Of a DNA stretch of 64,000 bases, positions 43,964 to 54,296 are shown piece after piece. The position numbers and the translations under genes are program-made. The notes under the pieces are model-generated. The model had not been told where the DNA came from and searched no databases. It saw nothing but the letters and a program-made list of their open reading frames with translations. Source of the DNA: Lachnospiraceae bacterium (GTDB lineage: Bacteria > Bacillota > Clostridia > Lachnospirales > Lachnospiraceae); assembly GCA_902362715.1 (NCBI GenBank), contig CABIXN010000003.1, positions 1,306 through 65,305 of the forward strand. Direction: 5' to 3'. Each line of letters starts with the position of its first letter. The stretch's first letter is position 1.

Positions 43964-44707
43964 ATGAAGATTATTATTTCTCCGGCGAAAAAAATGAATA
44001 CAGATACGGATACGCTGGCTGTGGAGGGACTGCCGGTGTATCTTCACAGGACGAAAAAAATTCTCTCCTATCTGCAGGGACTTTCCCGGCAGCAGGCAAA
44101 AGAGCTGTGGAAATGCAATGACAAACTGACAGATCTGAATTATCAGCGGATACAGCAGATGGAGCTGGCACGTGCTTTGACCCCGGCTGTTTTGTCTTAT
44201 GAAGGGATTCAGTATCAATACATGGCTCCCGGAGTGCTTGATGAGGATTCTCTTCAATATCTGCAAGATCACCTGCGGATTTTATCAGGATTTTATGGAA
44301 TCTTAAATCCCTTTGATGGAGTAGTTCCCTACCGGCTGGAAATGCAGGCGAAGGCCGGAGTGGACGGCTGCAGAGATCTGTATGAGTTCTGGGGGAGCAG
44401 CCTGTATGAGAGCCTTGCAAAAGAGACAGACTGTATTTTGAATCTGGCCTCTAAAGAATACAGCAGGTGCATTGAAAAGTATCTGGAGCCGGAAATAATG
44501 TTCATTACAGTAGTGTTCGGTCAGATGAAAGAAGGAAAAGTCATACAGAAAGGTACACTGGCTAAGATGGCAAGAGGAGAGATGGTGCGCTATATGGCGG
44601 AAAATGGTATCGAAGATCTGGAAAGAGTGAAAGGCTTTGACCGTCTGAACTTTATCTATGCGCCGGAGCGGTCGGATGAAAAGATAATTGTATTTTTGCA
44701 AAAATAA
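43964..44707 (+). CDS. yaaA: YaaA family peroxide stress protein
   Basis: 247 residues starting MKIIISPAKKMN, with the family's helix-hairpin-helix DNA-binding region and the ending FDRLNFIYAPERSDEKIIVFL. YaaA lowers free iron and limits DNA damage under peroxide stress in Escherichia coli. GGAAAGCG lies upstream. It appears to be a single-gene unit with a terminator 60 bases after it. Confidence 0.93.
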   Translation: MKIIISPAKKMNTDTDTLAVEGLPVYLHRTKKILSYLQGLSRQQAKELWKCNDKLTDLNYQRIQQMELARALTPAVLSYEGIQYQYMAPGVLDEDSLQYLQDHLRILSGFYGILNPFDGVVPYRLEMQAKAGVDGCRDLYEFWGSSLYESLAKETDCILNLASKEYSRCIEKYLEPEIMFITVVFGQMKEGKVIQKGTLAKMARGEMVRYMAENGIEDLERVKGFDRLNFIYAPERSDEKIIVFLQK

Positions 44708-44765
44708 AAGGAGCCATTAAAATTGCTAAAAGAGCTGTAATGATGACCGGTATTTTCCGGCAAAG

Positions 44766-44805
44766 AAAAATCCATGTAACGGGAAACCGCTGCATGGATT
44801 TTTTT
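44766..44805 (+). terminator. rho-independent terminator
   Basis: AAAAATCCATG pairs with CATGGATTTTTTT. Confidence 0.88.
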
Positions 44806-44886
44806 AGGCAAGGGGCCTGTTCCACATTGTGCAGTTTCTCAAAAGAGAAACGGAGATTTATAAAATGTGAAAAAAGTATGAAGTTG

Positions 44887-44915
44887 TTGCTTGTGATGTT
44901 AGTGTGTGTTATATT
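44887..44915 (+). promoter_or_regulatory. sigma-70 type promoter of the MarR-ABC operon
   Basis: TTGCTT (44887) and TATATT (44910), 17 bp apart, 65 bp before the MarR start. Confidence 0.6.
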
Positions 44916-44932
44916 CTTTACTATGCCAATAA

Positions 44933-44945
44933 TTAACGATGTTAA
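44933..44945. promoter_or_regulatory. putative MarR operator
   Basis: TTAAC-GAT-GTTAA, a perfect 5-bp palindrome with 3-base centre, about 18 bp downstream of the -10 box. This position suits autorepression. Confidence 0.6.
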
Positions 44946-44979
44946 CTAATTGGACATCAATCTTAAGGTGGTGAAAGGA

Positions 44980-45483
44980 ATGGACGGGAACAATATGGAA
45001 ATACTGGAAGCATTACAGATGTTTCACAAGCTGAATTTTTCCGTATTATTCCAGGATATGTCAAAGGGAGAGTTTATTACCCTGAAGGCAATCAAAGGAT
45101 GCTCTGCAAGGTGCGGGACAAATGAGAATGAGTCCCGGACAGACGATGAGGGAGCCCGGGCAAAAGTATCAGATGTGGTAAAGCATTTGGATGTTATGCC
45201 CTCGGCAGTTTCTAGAACGTTAAAAACTCTGGAAGAAAAGAAATGGATTATCCGGACCGTAAACAGCCGGGACCGGAGAAATATGCAGGTGGAACTCACA
45301 GAGGCGGGCAATAAAGAACTGGATAATGTGGGCCGTAAAATGTCAGAGGTCACAGCGCGTATTTTACAGAAAATGGATCAGAAAGAGCTTGAAAAAATGA
45401 TACAGATTCTGCATCAGCTGTATGAAATTTCAAAAAGAGAGTTAGAATTGTATAAGGAAGAATTAGGCAGAAAGGACGTTTAA
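44980..45483 (+). CDS. MarR family transcriptional regulator
   Basis: 167 residues from ATG 44980 (AAGGTGG eight bases upstream; a TTG at 44950 is less likely). The winged HTH is clear (VSDVVKHLDVMPSAVSRTLK, then NSRDRRNMQVELTEAG for the wing). It ends one base before the ABC transporter gene. MarR plus paired ABC exporter is a common drug-responsive operon. Confidence 0.92.
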   Translation: MDGNNMEILEALQMFHKLNFSVLFQDMSKGEFITLKAIKGCSARCGTNENESRTDDEGARAKVSDVVKHLDVMPSAVSRTLKTLEEKKWIIRTVNSRDRRNMQVELTEAGNKELDNVGRKMSEVTARILQKMDQKELEKMIQILHQLYEISKRELELYKEELGRKDV

Positions 45484-45484
45484 G

Positions 45485-47803
45485 ATGTTTAAGATTTTTA
45501 AAAACATGAAGCCTTATTGGAAGAGTATTATTGTCATTATTCTGCTGTTGATTGTGCAGGCCTTCTGCGACCTGTCACTGCCCACCTATACGGCGGATAT
45601 TATTGATGTGGGCATCCAGAATAAAGGAGTAGAGCATATTCTTCCGGAAAAAATCACAAAAGAAGAATATGAATATGCCAAGCTGTTTATGACTGAACAG
45701 GAAGCAAAAGACTGGGATGACAGCTATAAGGCAGATGGAAACGTGTATGAACGTACACAGGAGGATGGGGATACACTTGGCAGTCTGGACGAATCCCTTG
45801 CAGTGCCGCTGGTTTTAAATTATCAGATGTCAGCGGTAGATGAGGAGACTTTTAAGGAGTATCTGGCCCAGGCTCAGGGAGCAGACCCGGCAGCTTTAAA
45901 AGATTTGTCCATTGAGCAGATTGGACAGCAGTCAGGAATGAAGCTGGAAACCTTTGTGCAGGAAAAGGAAAATGATGACGGGGAAATGGAAGAGATGACC
46001 TGCGTGGATATGCGGCCTGTTTTTCAGGGAATGATGGCTTCAGGCCAGATGAATCAGGACAGTGTTATGCAGATGCGGGAATCTATGGAAAAAATGGTTG
46101 ATGCCATGGGAAGTTCCACCATGCAGTCAACAGGCGTTGCTTATGCGGTTCACTGTGATGAACTTGCGGGAATCAATATAGATAATATTCAGAAATCTTA
46201 TTTGTGGAAAGAAGGATTTACCATGGTGGGATTTGCCGCTGTTTCAGTGGCATGTGCGATTTTAGTATCCTTCTTTGCGGCGCGTATCGGCGCCGGTATC
46301 GGAAGAACCTTAAGAGGCGGAACTTTCAAGAAAGTACTTGGTTTTTCTAATGCAGAGATGAATCAGTTTTCTACAGCTTCCCTGATTACAAGGAGTACCA
46401 ATGATGTACAGCAGATTCAGCTTGTATCTGCCCTGCTGCTTCGAATGATTTTATATGCCCCCATTCTTGGAATCGGCGGCGTTGTGAAAGTAATTCAGAC
46501 CGGAGCACATATGGGATGGATTATAGCGTTATCAGTTGTTGTAATTGTAGGATTTGTAGGTCTATTGGTATCTATTGCAATGCCGAAATTTAAAGCAATG
46601 CAGAAACTGGTGGATAACTTGAATCTGGTTTCTAGAGAAATCCTGACAGGTCTTCAGGTTATCCGGGCATTTAAGAGGGAAGATACCGAAGAGAAGCGTT
46701 TTGATAAAGCAAACAAAGATCTGACAAAAACAACATTGTTTACTAACCGGGTTATGGCGTTTATGCTGCCGGGTATGATGGCTTTGATGAATTGTATTAC
46801 CGTATTAATTATGTGGGTTGCCTCAAAGAAAATTGATGACGGTGTGATGCAGGTTGGAGCTATGACAGCATTTATCACATATGCAATGATGATTGTTATG
46901 GCATTTTTAATGCTGACCATGATGTCTATTATGCTTCCAAGAGCCGGCGTGGCAGCAGAACGTATTGATGAAGTTCTGACTACAAAAAGTACGATTTTAG
47001 ATCCGGAAAGTCCTGCGGCTTTGACAGACAGCAAAGGGCTGCTTGCATTTCATCACGTGAATTTCAGGTATCCGGGAGGAGAAGAAGATGCTCTCCACGA
47101 TATCGACTTTGTGGCGGAGCCCGGAAAAACAACTGCGATTATTGGAAGTACCGGAAGCGGAAAATCAACGGTAGTAAATCTGATTCCGCGTTTATATGAT
47201 GTGACCGAAGGAAGCATCACGCTGGATGGTGTGGATGTGAAGCAGCTGCGCATGAAGGAGCTTAGAGCGGAAATCGGTTTTGTACCTCAAAAAGGCATTT
47301 TGTTTTCGGGAACCATTGCTTCTAATCTGCGGTTTGGCAATACAGATGCTACAGACGAAGAGGTGCAGAATGCAGCCGAAATTGCTCAGGCAACGGAATT
47401 TATAGAGACAAAGAAACGGAAGTATGACAGCGAGATTTCCCAGGGAGGAACCAATGTGTCCGGCGGGCAAAAGCAGCGTCTTGCAATTGCAAGGGCTATT
47501 GCTAAAAATCCGAAAATCTTTGTATTTGATGACAGTTTCTCTGCGCTGGATTTAAAAACAGATGCGGCTCTTAGGAAAGCTTTGTCAGAAAAAGTGAAGG
47601 ACCGCACAATGATTATTGTTGCTCAGCGTATTAGTACCATTATGCACGCAGAACAGATTATTGTGTTGAATGAAGGACGGATTGCAGGAAAAGGAACCCA
47701 CCAGGAGCTGCTTGAAAGCTGCGAGGTTTATCAGCAGATTGCAAAATCACAGCTTTCAGAAAAAGAGCTAAAGATGGGTATGCATGGAAAGGAGGAAGCG
47801 TAA
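45485..47803 (+). CDS. ABC exporter half-transporter with degenerate Walker B and large extracellular insert
   Basis: 772 residues: helix 1 (about 13-35), a hydrophilic insert of about 200 residues (36-245, negatively charged, Gln/Met-rich), five more helices, then the nucleotide-binding domain. Walker A GSTGSGKST (about 555), signature VSGGQKQR, Walker B FVFDDSFSALD (about 680) with Asp in place of the catalytic Glu, and Gln in the H-loop region (VAQRIS). This is the degenerate half of a heterodimeric multidrug-type exporter with the 47807 product. The extracellular domain is uncommon and may bind a peptide or antibiotic. Confidence 0.92.
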   Translation: MFKIFKNMKPYWKSIIVIILLLIVQAFCDLSLPTYTADIIDVGIQNKGVEHILPEKITKEEYEYAKLFMTEQEAKDWDDSYKADGNVYERTQEDGDTLGSLDESLAVPLVLNYQMSAVDEETFKEYLAQAQGADPAALKDLSIEQIGQQSGMKLETFVQEKENDDGEMEEMTCVDMRPVFQGMMASGQMNQDSVMQMRESMEKMVDAMGSSTMQSTGVAYAVHCDELAGINIDNIQKSYLWKEGFTMVGFAAVSVACAILVSFFAARIGAGIGRTLRGGTFKKVLGFSNAEMNQFSTASLITRSTNDVQQIQLVSALLLRMILYAPILGIGGVVKVIQTGAHMGWIIALSVVVIVGFVGLLVSIAMPKFKAMQKLVDNLNLVSREILTGLQVIRAFKREDTEEKRFDKANKDLTKTTLFTNRVMAFMLPGMMALMNCITVLIMWVASKKIDDGVMQVGAMTAFITYAMMIVMAFLMLTMMSIMLPRAGVAAERIDEVLTTKSTILDPESPAALTDSKGLLAFHHVNFRYPGGEEDALHDIDFVAEPGKTTAIIGSTGSGKSTVVNLIPRLYDVTEGSITLDGVDVKQLRMKELRAEIGFVPQKGILFSGTIASNLRFGNTDATDEEVQNAAEIAQATEFIETKKRKYDSEISQGGTNVSGGQKQRLAIARAIAKNPKIFVFDDSFSALDLKTDAALRKALSEKVKDRTMIIVAQRISTIMHAEQIIVLNEGRIAGKGTHQELLESCEVYQQIAKSQLSEKELKMGMHGKEEA

Positions 47804-47806
47804 ATT

Positions 47807-49645
47807 ATGAGTGAAAACAGTAGACCTCCAAAACGGCCGGGTGGTTTCGGCGGCGGTATGGCTCCGGCGGAAAAAGCCAAAGACTTTAAAGGAACCATTA
47901 AAAAAATATTGCAGTACATTGGAAAATATAAAATTGCGGTTATCATAGTTATGATTTTTGCGGCCTGTTCTACCGTATTCAATGTTTTAGGCCCCAAAAT
48001 TCTTGGTAAGGCAACGACAGAGCTGGCCAGCGGTCTGATGGCCAAAATCCAGGGAGTAGGAAGCATTGATTTTAGTAAAATTGCCACGATACTGTTGATT
48101 GTATTATCGTTGTATGTGATTTCTGCTGCCTTTGGACTGCTGCAGGGATTTATTATGACAGGGGTTACGCAGAAGATCTGCTACCGGATGCGCCGGGAGA
48201 TTTCTGAAAAAATCAATCGTATGCCCATGAAATATTTTGAAAGCCGCACCTATGGAGAGGTGCTTTCAAGAATTACCAATGATGTGGATACACTGGGGGT
48301 GGGGTTAAACCAGAGTATTACTCAGATTATTACCTCACTTGCAACGATTATCGGTGTGCTTGTGATGATGCTCAGCATTTCACCGCTGATGACACTGATT
48401 GCAGTTGTTATTCTTCCGGTTTCCATATGCGTGGTTATGCTGGTTGTAAAGCAGTCGCAGAAACACTTCCGCACCCAGCAGGAATATCTGGGCCACATCA
48501 ATGGTCTGGTGGAGGAGTCCTATGGCGGACATCTGGTAATTAAGGCATATAACAAAGAAGATGAAATGGTTCAGCGTTTTGATAATACTAATGAAGTTCT
48601 GTACAAATCCGCATGGAAATCCCAGTTTTTATCCGGAATGATGATGCCGCTGATGCAGCTGGTCAGCAATCTTGGATATGCGGCGGTTTCCATTGCCGGC
48701 GGATTCTTATGTATTTCCGGTGTTATTACAGTGGGTGAAATTCAGGCGTTCATTCAGTATGTCAGAAGCTTTACTCAGCCGATTCAGCAGATTGCCCAGG
48801 TTGTCAATCAGCTGCAGTCTATGGCAGCAGCTGCAGAACGTGTTTTTGAATTTTTAGAAGAGGAAGAAGAAGATCAGTTTGCGAAAAACCCGGCTGCTAT
48901 GGACCATATTGAAGGAAACGTTGATTTTAATCATGTAAAATTTGGTTATAAAGAAGACCAGACCATTGTCAATGATTTCAGCGCTCATGTGGAACCGGGA
49001 CAAAAAATTGCTATTGTAGGACCTACCGGCGCCGGAAAAACTACTATGGTGAAGCTGCTGATGCGTTTTTATGATGTAAATGAAGGCTCCATCTGTGTAG
49101 ACGGACATAATGTAAAGGATTATAACCGGCGGGATTTAAGAGATGCCTTTGGAATGGTGCTTCAGGATACCTGGCTGTTTAAGGGAACGATCATGGAAAA
49201 TATCCGGTACGGACGCCTAGAGGCTACGGACGAAGAAGTAATAGAGGCTGCAAAGGCGGCTCATGCACATCATTTTATCCAGACCCTTCCCGGCGGTTAT
49301 CAGATGGAGCTGAATGAAGATGCCAGCAATGTATCACAGGGGCAGAAGCAGCTGCTGACCATTGCAAGAGCGATTCTTGCAGATAATCGTATTTTGATTC
49401 TGGATGAAGCAACGTCTTCTGTAGATACCCGTACAGAAATCCTGATTCAGAAAGCTATGGATAATCTGATGCAGGGCAGAACAAGTTTTATTATTGCCCA
49501 TCGTTTATCCACCATTCGGAATGCAGATCTGATTCTGGTAATGAAAGACGGCGATATTATTGAGCAGGGAACTCATGAGGAACTCCTGAAAGAAAATGGT
49601 TTTTATGCAGATCTGTATAATTCGCAGTTTGAAGAGGCTTCTTAA
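47807..49645 (+). CDS. ABC exporter half-transporter with canonical catalytic site
   Basis: 612 residues: six helices and an ATPase domain with Walker A GPTGAGKTT (about 404), Walker B LILDEATSSVD (about 528) with the catalytic Glu, H-loop IAHRLS, but a divergent signature VSQGQKQ. In the heterodimer this signature faces the degenerate Walker B of the partner, giving one active and one degenerate site as in LmrCD/TM287-288. AGGAGG precedes the ATG, four bases after the partner's stop. Confidence 0.93.
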   Translation: MSENSRPPKRPGGFGGGMAPAEKAKDFKGTIKKILQYIGKYKIAVIIVMIFAACSTVFNVLGPKILGKATTELASGLMAKIQGVGSIDFSKIATILLIVLSLYVISAAFGLLQGFIMTGVTQKICYRMRREISEKINRMPMKYFESRTYGEVLSRITNDVDTLGVGLNQSITQIITSLATIIGVLVMMLSISPLMTLIAVVILPVSICVVMLVVKQSQKHFRTQQEYLGHINGLVEESYGGHLVIKAYNKEDEMVQRFDNTNEVLYKSAWKSQFLSGMMMPLMQLVSNLGYAAVSIAGGFLCISGVITVGEIQAFIQYVRSFTQPIQQIAQVVNQLQSMAAAAERVFEFLEEEEEDQFAKNPAAMDHIEGNVDFNHVKFGYKEDQTIVNDFSAHVEPGQKIAIVGPTGAGKTTMVKLLMRFYDVNEGSICVDGHNVKDYNRRDLRDAFGMVLQDTWLFKGTIMENIRYGRLEATDEEVIEAAKAAHAHHFIQTLPGGYQMELNEDASNVSQGQKQLLTIARAILADNRILILDEATSSVDTRTEILIQKAMDNLMQGRTSFIIAHRLSTIRNADLILVMKDGDIIEQGTHEELLKENGFYADLYNSQFEEAS

Positions 49646-49822
49646 TTCCCGGTTTCCATTGACAGCAGTTTTGATGTCTGGTATTCTTTGGATAGTACAA
49701 TTTTATATACTTGGCGTGTTGAAAAATATGCCGTATGGAAATAAAAGGGAGTAGTTGGCGCCAGTACAGGCGTTTACGATATCGTCAGCGCGATGACAGA
49801 AGGTCATCCGGTACGTAACCAA

Positions 49823-49877
49823 GCAGCGAGACTTTTGTTGTGAAACAGCCACAGCAGAAGTCCCGCTTTTTTTAAAA
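49823..49877 (+). terminator. rho-independent terminator of the ABC operon
   Basis: AGCGAGACTTTTGTTGTG pairs with CACAGCAGAAGTCCCGCT followed by T's. The arm contains AGCGAGACTT, the core of the hairpin repeat at 34582. Confidence 0.8.
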
Positions 49878-49888
49878 GGAGTTTGCGC

Positions 49889-51016
49889 ATGTCAAAGAAA
49901 ACATTAAGACTGATTCTGGGAATTATTACATTTGCTGTGATACTTACAGCGGTTGTATTTCATCTGAATAAGGTAGCGGGGGTGTTTATAGCCGTATGGA
50001 ATGTATTTATGCCTTTTGTGGTAGGTGTAGCCCTGGCTTTTATCCTCAATGTTCCTATGAAATTTGCAGAGCGGAGAATTTTGTGTAAGATAAAACGTCA
50101 TAAGGTGAAGAGGGCCTGTTCGATACTGGCGACTCTTGCTTTTTGCGGAGTTATTATTGCCATAGTTATATTATTAATCGTTCCGGAGATTATCAACACA
50201 GTAGAATCCATTATTAACAATCTCCCTGCCATGATGGATCAGGTGGATGCCCTGATTCAGAAGATAGCCGGTTTCAGCAAAGACTTTGAAGAATTTGTAG
50301 GAAAGAGCAATTTTGACACAGATAAGATTCTCAACAGTATTATGAGTTTTGCACAGACACAGATGTCAACCCTTGGAACATCGGTTTTCTCAGCTTTGAC
50401 CAGCGCCATCGGAACCATTGTGGGCGGAGTGATCGGGTTTGTATTTTCCATTTATATTCTGGCATCCAAGGAGAAACTGGTGCGTCAGACCAGAATGGTT
50501 TTGTATGCTTATCTGAAAGAAGAACGGGCAAAGAAAATCTGGGATATTATTCTCATGGCTAATCATACATTTCAGAGATTTATTTCCGGACAGTGTCTGG
50601 AAGCCTGCATCCTTGGATGCATGTTCTGGCTGTCTATGACAATCTTTAAGATGCCTTATGCCATATTGATCAGCGTGGTGATCGGTGTGCTGGCGCTGAT
50701 TCCTATATTCGGTGCATTTGTGGGATGTCTGGTAGGATTTTTGCTGATTGTATTTTTAAATCCCATTCAGGCTGTCTGGTTCCTGGTTCTGTTTATTGTA
50801 ATTCAGCAGATTGAGGGACATTTTATCTACCCCTTTGTTATTGGCACATCGGTGGGACTGCCGTCTATCTGGGTATTGCTGGCTGTTGTAGTGGGCGGAA
50901 AGCTGTTTGGAGTCATTGGTATGGTTGTATTTATACCGTTATGTTCTGTGCTGTATGCACTGTTTGCCACAAATGTAAGAAAGCATTTGAAAAAGAAAAA
51001 AATGACCATAATCTGA
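49889..51016 (+). CDS. AI-2E family (PF01594) transporter
   Basis: 375 residues from ATG 49889 (AAAAGGAG eight bases upstream). Seven or eight transmembrane segments, with a central soluble region (about 90-160) and C-terminal [22 protein letters not shown] typical of the UPF0118/AI-2E exporter family. Members have been linked to autoinducer-2 export or Na+/H+ antiport; the role here is open. Lys-rich C-terminus faces the cytoplasm. It is followed by udp after 16 bases. Confidence 0.88.
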   Translation: MSKKTLRLILGIITFAVILTAVVFHLNKVAGVFIAVWNVFMPFVVGVALAFILNVPMKFAERRILCKIKRHKVKRACSILATLAFCGVIIAIVILLIVPEIINTVESIINNLPAMMDQVDALIQKIAGFSKDFEEFVGKSNFDTDKILNSIMSFAQTQMSTLGTSVFSALTSAIGTIVGGVIGFVFSIYILASKEKLVRQTRMVLYAYLKEERAKKIWDIILMANHTFQRFISGQCLEACILGCMFWLSMTIFKMPYAILISVVIGVLALIPIFGAFVGCLVGFLLIVFLNPIQAVWFLVLFIVIQQIEGHFIYPFVIGTSVGLPSIWVLLAVVVGGKLFGVIGMVVFIPLCSVLYALFATNVRKHLKKKKMTII

Positions 51017-51032
51017 AAGGAGGCATCCTGAG

Positions 51033-51794
51033 ATGAAATATGCAGAAGAAGGAATGCAGTATCATATTGGAATTAGGAACGGTGAGATTGGAAAATATGT
51101 AATTTTGCCGGGGGACCCAAAACGATGCGTCAAAATTGCGGCTTTCCTGGATCATGCCAGACTGGTGGCGGATAATCGGGAATTTGTTACCTATACAGGC
51201 TTTTTAGAAGGAGAGCGTGTGAGCGTTACATCTACAGGGATTGGAGGGCCCTCCGCTGCTATAGCCATGGAAGAGCTGGTGAGGGCCGGAGCAGATACGT
51301 TTATCCGGGTGGGAACCTGCGGTGGAATGCAGCCACAGGTGAAAAGCGGAGATCTGGTAATTGCCACGGGAGCGGTTAGGATGGAAGGAACCAGCCGGGA
51401 GTACGCGCCCATTGAATTTCCGGCAGTGGCGGATTTTCATCTGTCAGGCGCCTTAGAGAGAGCCGCAGAAAAGCTTGGATTTTCCTGTCATACCGGCGTT
51501 GTTCAGTGCAAAGATTCTTTTTACGGCCAGCATGAACCGCAGAAAATGCCGGTGGGGTATGAGCTTCAGGAAAAATGGAACGCCTGGATAAAGCTTGGAT
51601 GCCTGGCTTCTGAAATGGAGTCGGCGGCATTGTTTGTGGTGGCTTCTTATCTGAACGTGCGTGCTGCATCAGTATTTTTAACAGTTGCCAATCAGGAGCG
51701 GGAAAGGCTGGGGCTTGAGAATCCTGTGGTTCATGATACGGAAAAAGCCATCCGGACTGCGTTAGAGGCTGTTCGGGAATTGATTCAATCATAA
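51033..51794 (+). CDS. udp: uridine phosphorylase
   Basis: 253 residues of the nucleoside phosphorylase-I family: LPGDPKR phosphate site, [10 protein letters not shown], and the [12 protein letters not shown] signature near residue 190; FYGQ and pyrimidine-type Gln/Arg features fit uridine phosphorylase. It splits uridine with phosphate to uracil and ribose 1-phosphate in salvage. AAGGAGG precedes the ATG; a strong terminator follows. Confidence 0.9.
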   Translation: MKYAEEGMQYHIGIRNGEIGKYVILPGDPKRCVKIAAFLDHARLVADNREFVTYTGFLEGERVSVTSTGIGGPSAAIAMEELVRAGADTFIRVGTCGGMQPQVKSGDLVIATGAVRMEGTSREYAPIEFPAVADFHLSGALERAAEKLGFSCHTGVVQCKDSFYGQHEPQKMPVGYELQEKWNAWIKLGCLASEMESAALFVVASYLNVRAASVFLTVANQERERLGLENPVVHDTEKAIRTALEAVRELIQS

Positions 51795-51796
51795 TA

Positions 51797-51856
51797 AAAG
51801 AAAAAGCAGATACTGCAGTCACCTGGCTGGTGATTTTGCAGCATCTGCTTTTTTGG
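51797..51856. terminator. rho-independent terminator
   Basis: AAAAGCAGAT and CTGCA arms pair with TGCAG and ATCTGCTTTTTT around an inner hairpin CACCTGGCTGGTG. It can serve udp and the convergent ROK gene. Confidence 0.85.
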
Positions 51857-51895
51857 AATTAAAAGCTTTATTTCCTGCTGTATGAAAATAATTCC

Positions 51896-53146
51896 TCAAT
51901 GATTACAGGACAGATAATGATTGATAGAATCTATAATGTCTTCCCCCTGGAGGATATGATCAAAAAGTGTTATGGCAGCTCCGGTAAGTACGCTGTCTTC
52001 TGTAAAGCGGGAAAAACGGATGTTGATATCACTGCTCAGCTTTGAAGGCAGGAAATCAGCCAGATATTTGTTCAGTACACAGACAAACTTATCAGATTGC
52101 GGAATCTCATCTCCCAGAATAATAACTTCCGGGTCCAGAACAAAAATCAGACCTGTAAGCCCGTAAGCCAGATAGCGTGCAGCCCGGTTCATAGCCCATT
52201 CTGCAAGAGGATCTCCGTTGTCATAAGCCTGATAAATCTCCGGCAGTGTAGAATCCAGTGACAGAGCTGTTTTTGGGTAATCATACAAATTTTCTGCAAC
52301 CATATTGCGGATTGCCAGTGGAGAAGCATATTCTTCATAAATGCTGCGATTATAGTTGATATCGCCGTTTAATCCCCCGTGGGGAAACAGACAGTTAATC
52401 CCAAGGTGCCCCACTTCTCCGGCAATACCGTGAAATCCCTGGAAAATCCGGCCGTTAATAATAATGCCGCCGCCGAGCCCGATTCCACCTACAATATTCA
52501 GCAGAGAAGCAGGAGTATAGTTTTCTTGTCTTGAATAGTACTCCAGCTCTGCCATAGCGCTGACATTGGCGTCGTGATTAATAAGAAGTTTATATTCTGG
52601 AAACCGGAGCTGAATTTCCTTGTAGATATCTGCGTCACTTAAGGTTTTAAAACCGTCCGCTTTAATATAGTACGAATCTGTGGATACATAAAGATATCCC
52701 AGAGTTGCAATGGAGATACCAAGGATCTCCATACGGTTTTGGCGGCAGAAATCAATCTGTAGCTGAAGCTCATCCTGCATCTGGCAGATAATAGAATCAA
52801 TATTCAAACTGTTGTTGTAATTTGTTTCCCGAAAATTGATCTGGCTGTTATCCATGGTATAAACCGCCGTGCGCAGATGATTCCGCTTGATACGTATTGT
52901 GATTGCTACAAAATCTTCCATATTAAGTGACAGTCCGGTTGCTTTTCTGCCATTGGATGATATGATATCTCCAGTTTCCCGGATAAGATTCTTTTCTAAA
53001 AAATCATTTACAATATTGGAGACGGTTGCTTTATTTAAATTTGTAATCTGTGAGAGCTCGATTCTGGAAACAGGTGCATTTTTCTTAATTGTCTGCAAAA
53101 TCAGACTTTTGTTTTTCCGTTGTGATTCTTCCGGTAATTTCCCCAA
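51896..53146 (-). CDS. ROK family transcriptional repressor (XylR/NagC type)
   Basis: 416 residues from a TTG at 53146, chosen because AGGAGG lies exactly seven bases upstream; the ATG at 53167 has no such site and would place the AGGAGG inside the gene. The N-terminal HTH (SRIELSQITNLNKATVSNIV) precedes a ROK sugar-kinase-like domain (GIGLGGGIIINGRIFQGFHGIAGEVGHL). The zinc motif CxCGxxGC is missing: INCLFPHGGLNGD replaces it. It is expected to repress the divergent polyol/pentose operon in the absence of an inducing sugar. Confidence 0.88.
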   Translation of the reverse strand: MGKLPEESQRKNKSLILQTIKKNAPVSRIELSQITNLNKATVSNIVNDFLEKNLIRETGDIISSNGRKATGLSLNMEDFVAITIRIKRNHLRTAVYTMDNSQINFRETNYNNSLNIDSIICQMQDELQLQIDFCRQNRMEILGISIATLGYLYVSTDSYYIKADGFKTLSDADIYKEIQLRFPEYKLLINHDANVSAMAELEYYSRQENYTPASLLNIVGGIGLGGGIIINGRIFQGFHGIAGEVGHLGINCLFPHGGLNGDINYNRSIYEEYASPLAIRNMVAENLYDYPKTALSLDSTLPEIYQAYDNGDPLAEWAMNRAARYLAYGLTGLIFVLDPEVIILGDEIPQSDKFVCVLNKYLADFLPSKLSSDINIRFSRFTEDSVLTGAAITLFDHILQGEDIIDSINHYLSCNH

Positions 53147-53240
53147 GTCAGGACCTCCTGATGTCATCTGATATTCTTCATAAGTTAAGTATAAGCAAAA
53201 TCAGGAAACTTTTAAAGTATTTTATCTGGTTTACGGGCAT

Positions 53241-54296
53241 TTAAGCGTCCGGATGTATGCGGATTACTGCCTTTGTGACGGTATCCTTGTTATGGATGGC
53301 GTATTCCATGCCTTTTTGTATATCTTCAAATTCAAAGATATCAGAGGCAATTTTTTTTAATGGGATTAAGCCCTGGGAGACCGCTTTTATAATAGAAGGA
53401 TAAATGTTTCTGTACCGGAAGACCGTTTTAATTGTTATTTCATTATCAATAATCCAGTTTACATTCATAACAGCTTCCCCGGAGCTTGTGTATCCAACAA
53501 GGGTGATGGTTCCGCCCCGGCGGGTCATTTTTGCAGTCTGATAAATGGTGGCAGCATTTCCGGCGGTTTCAAATACATAGTCCGCCCCGCCCTGAGTAAG
53601 CCTTAAGACTTCCTCTACAGGATCACAGGTACCGGCATTGATGACATGGGCAGCTCCCAGTTCCCTGGCTTTTTCCAAGCGGTTAGGCATCAGGTCTACC
53701 ACGGTAATATCCTGGATCCCACGGCATTTTAAGGATAACATAGTGACCAGGCCGATGCATCCTGCTCCAAGAATTACGGCCCGTGCTCCGGGTTTGGCGC
53801 CGGACTGGTTGGCGGCATGGTATCCAACTGCCAGAGGTTCCATCAGAGCGCCCTCCAGTGTGCTGACATTATCCGGAAGTTTATAGCACAGATTGGCCGG
53901 GTGCGCAATATATTCCGCAAAGCACCCTTCTGTAACCGGCAGGGACGCATAGAAAAATACATTTTTGCACAGATTATACTTTCCCTGCTTGCAGAAATCG
54001 CATTTCCAGCAGGGGACGCCCGGTTCTACAGCTACTCGGTCTCCTGGTTTTAGCGTTTTTACATCCTTTCCCACAGATTCCACTACACCACCCGGCTCGT
54101 GCCCCAGTATCATGGGTTCTGTAACATGGTTTTCCCCAATAAATCCATGCTCAAACAGATGGGAGTCAGAACCGCAGATTCCCACATAATCTAATTTTAT
54201 TAAAACATAGTCATCTTTTAATTTTGGAAGCTCTTTTTCTTCTATAACCAGTTTTCCCGGGGTGTACATAATTGCTGCTTTCATCTTTTTATTCAT
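53241..54296 (-). CDS. zinc-dependent medium-chain dehydrogenase (sorbitol/xylitol dehydrogenase-like)
   Basis: 351 residues. Catalytic zinc ligands are in GICGSDSHLFEHG and GHEPGG, and the structural zinc site is CWKCDFCKQGKYNLC (four Cys). The NAD site is VILGAGCIGLVTM near residue 175. It should oxidise a polyol to a ketose, as in the sorbitol, xylitol or threonine dehydrogenase group. AGGAGG precedes the ATG. It is divergent from the solute-binding protein gene and belongs to the same ROK-linked locus by position. Confidence 0.9.
   Translation of the reverse strand: MNKKMKAAIMYTPGKLVIEEKELPKLKDDYVLIKLDYVGICGSDSHLFEHGFIGENHVTEPMILGHEPGGVVESVGKDVKTLKPGDRVAVEPGVPCWKCDFCKQGKYNLCKNVFFYASLPVTEGCFAEYIAHPANLCYKLPDNVSTLEGALMEPLAVGYHAANQSGAKPGARAVILGAGCIGLVTMLSLKCRGIQDITVVDLMPNRLEKARELGAAHVINAGTCDPVEEVLRLTQGGADYVFETAGNAATIYQTAKMTRRGGTITLVGYTSSGEAVMNVNWIIDNEITIKTVFRYRNIYPSIIKAVSQGLIPLKKIASDIFEFEDIQKGMEYAIHNKDTVTKAVIRIHPDA

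Noticed and set aside
44740..44949. 69-codon frame between yaaA and the MarR gene
   Set aside because: It contains the terminator and the MarR promoter; the hydrophobic end is chance translation of AT-rich promoter sequence.
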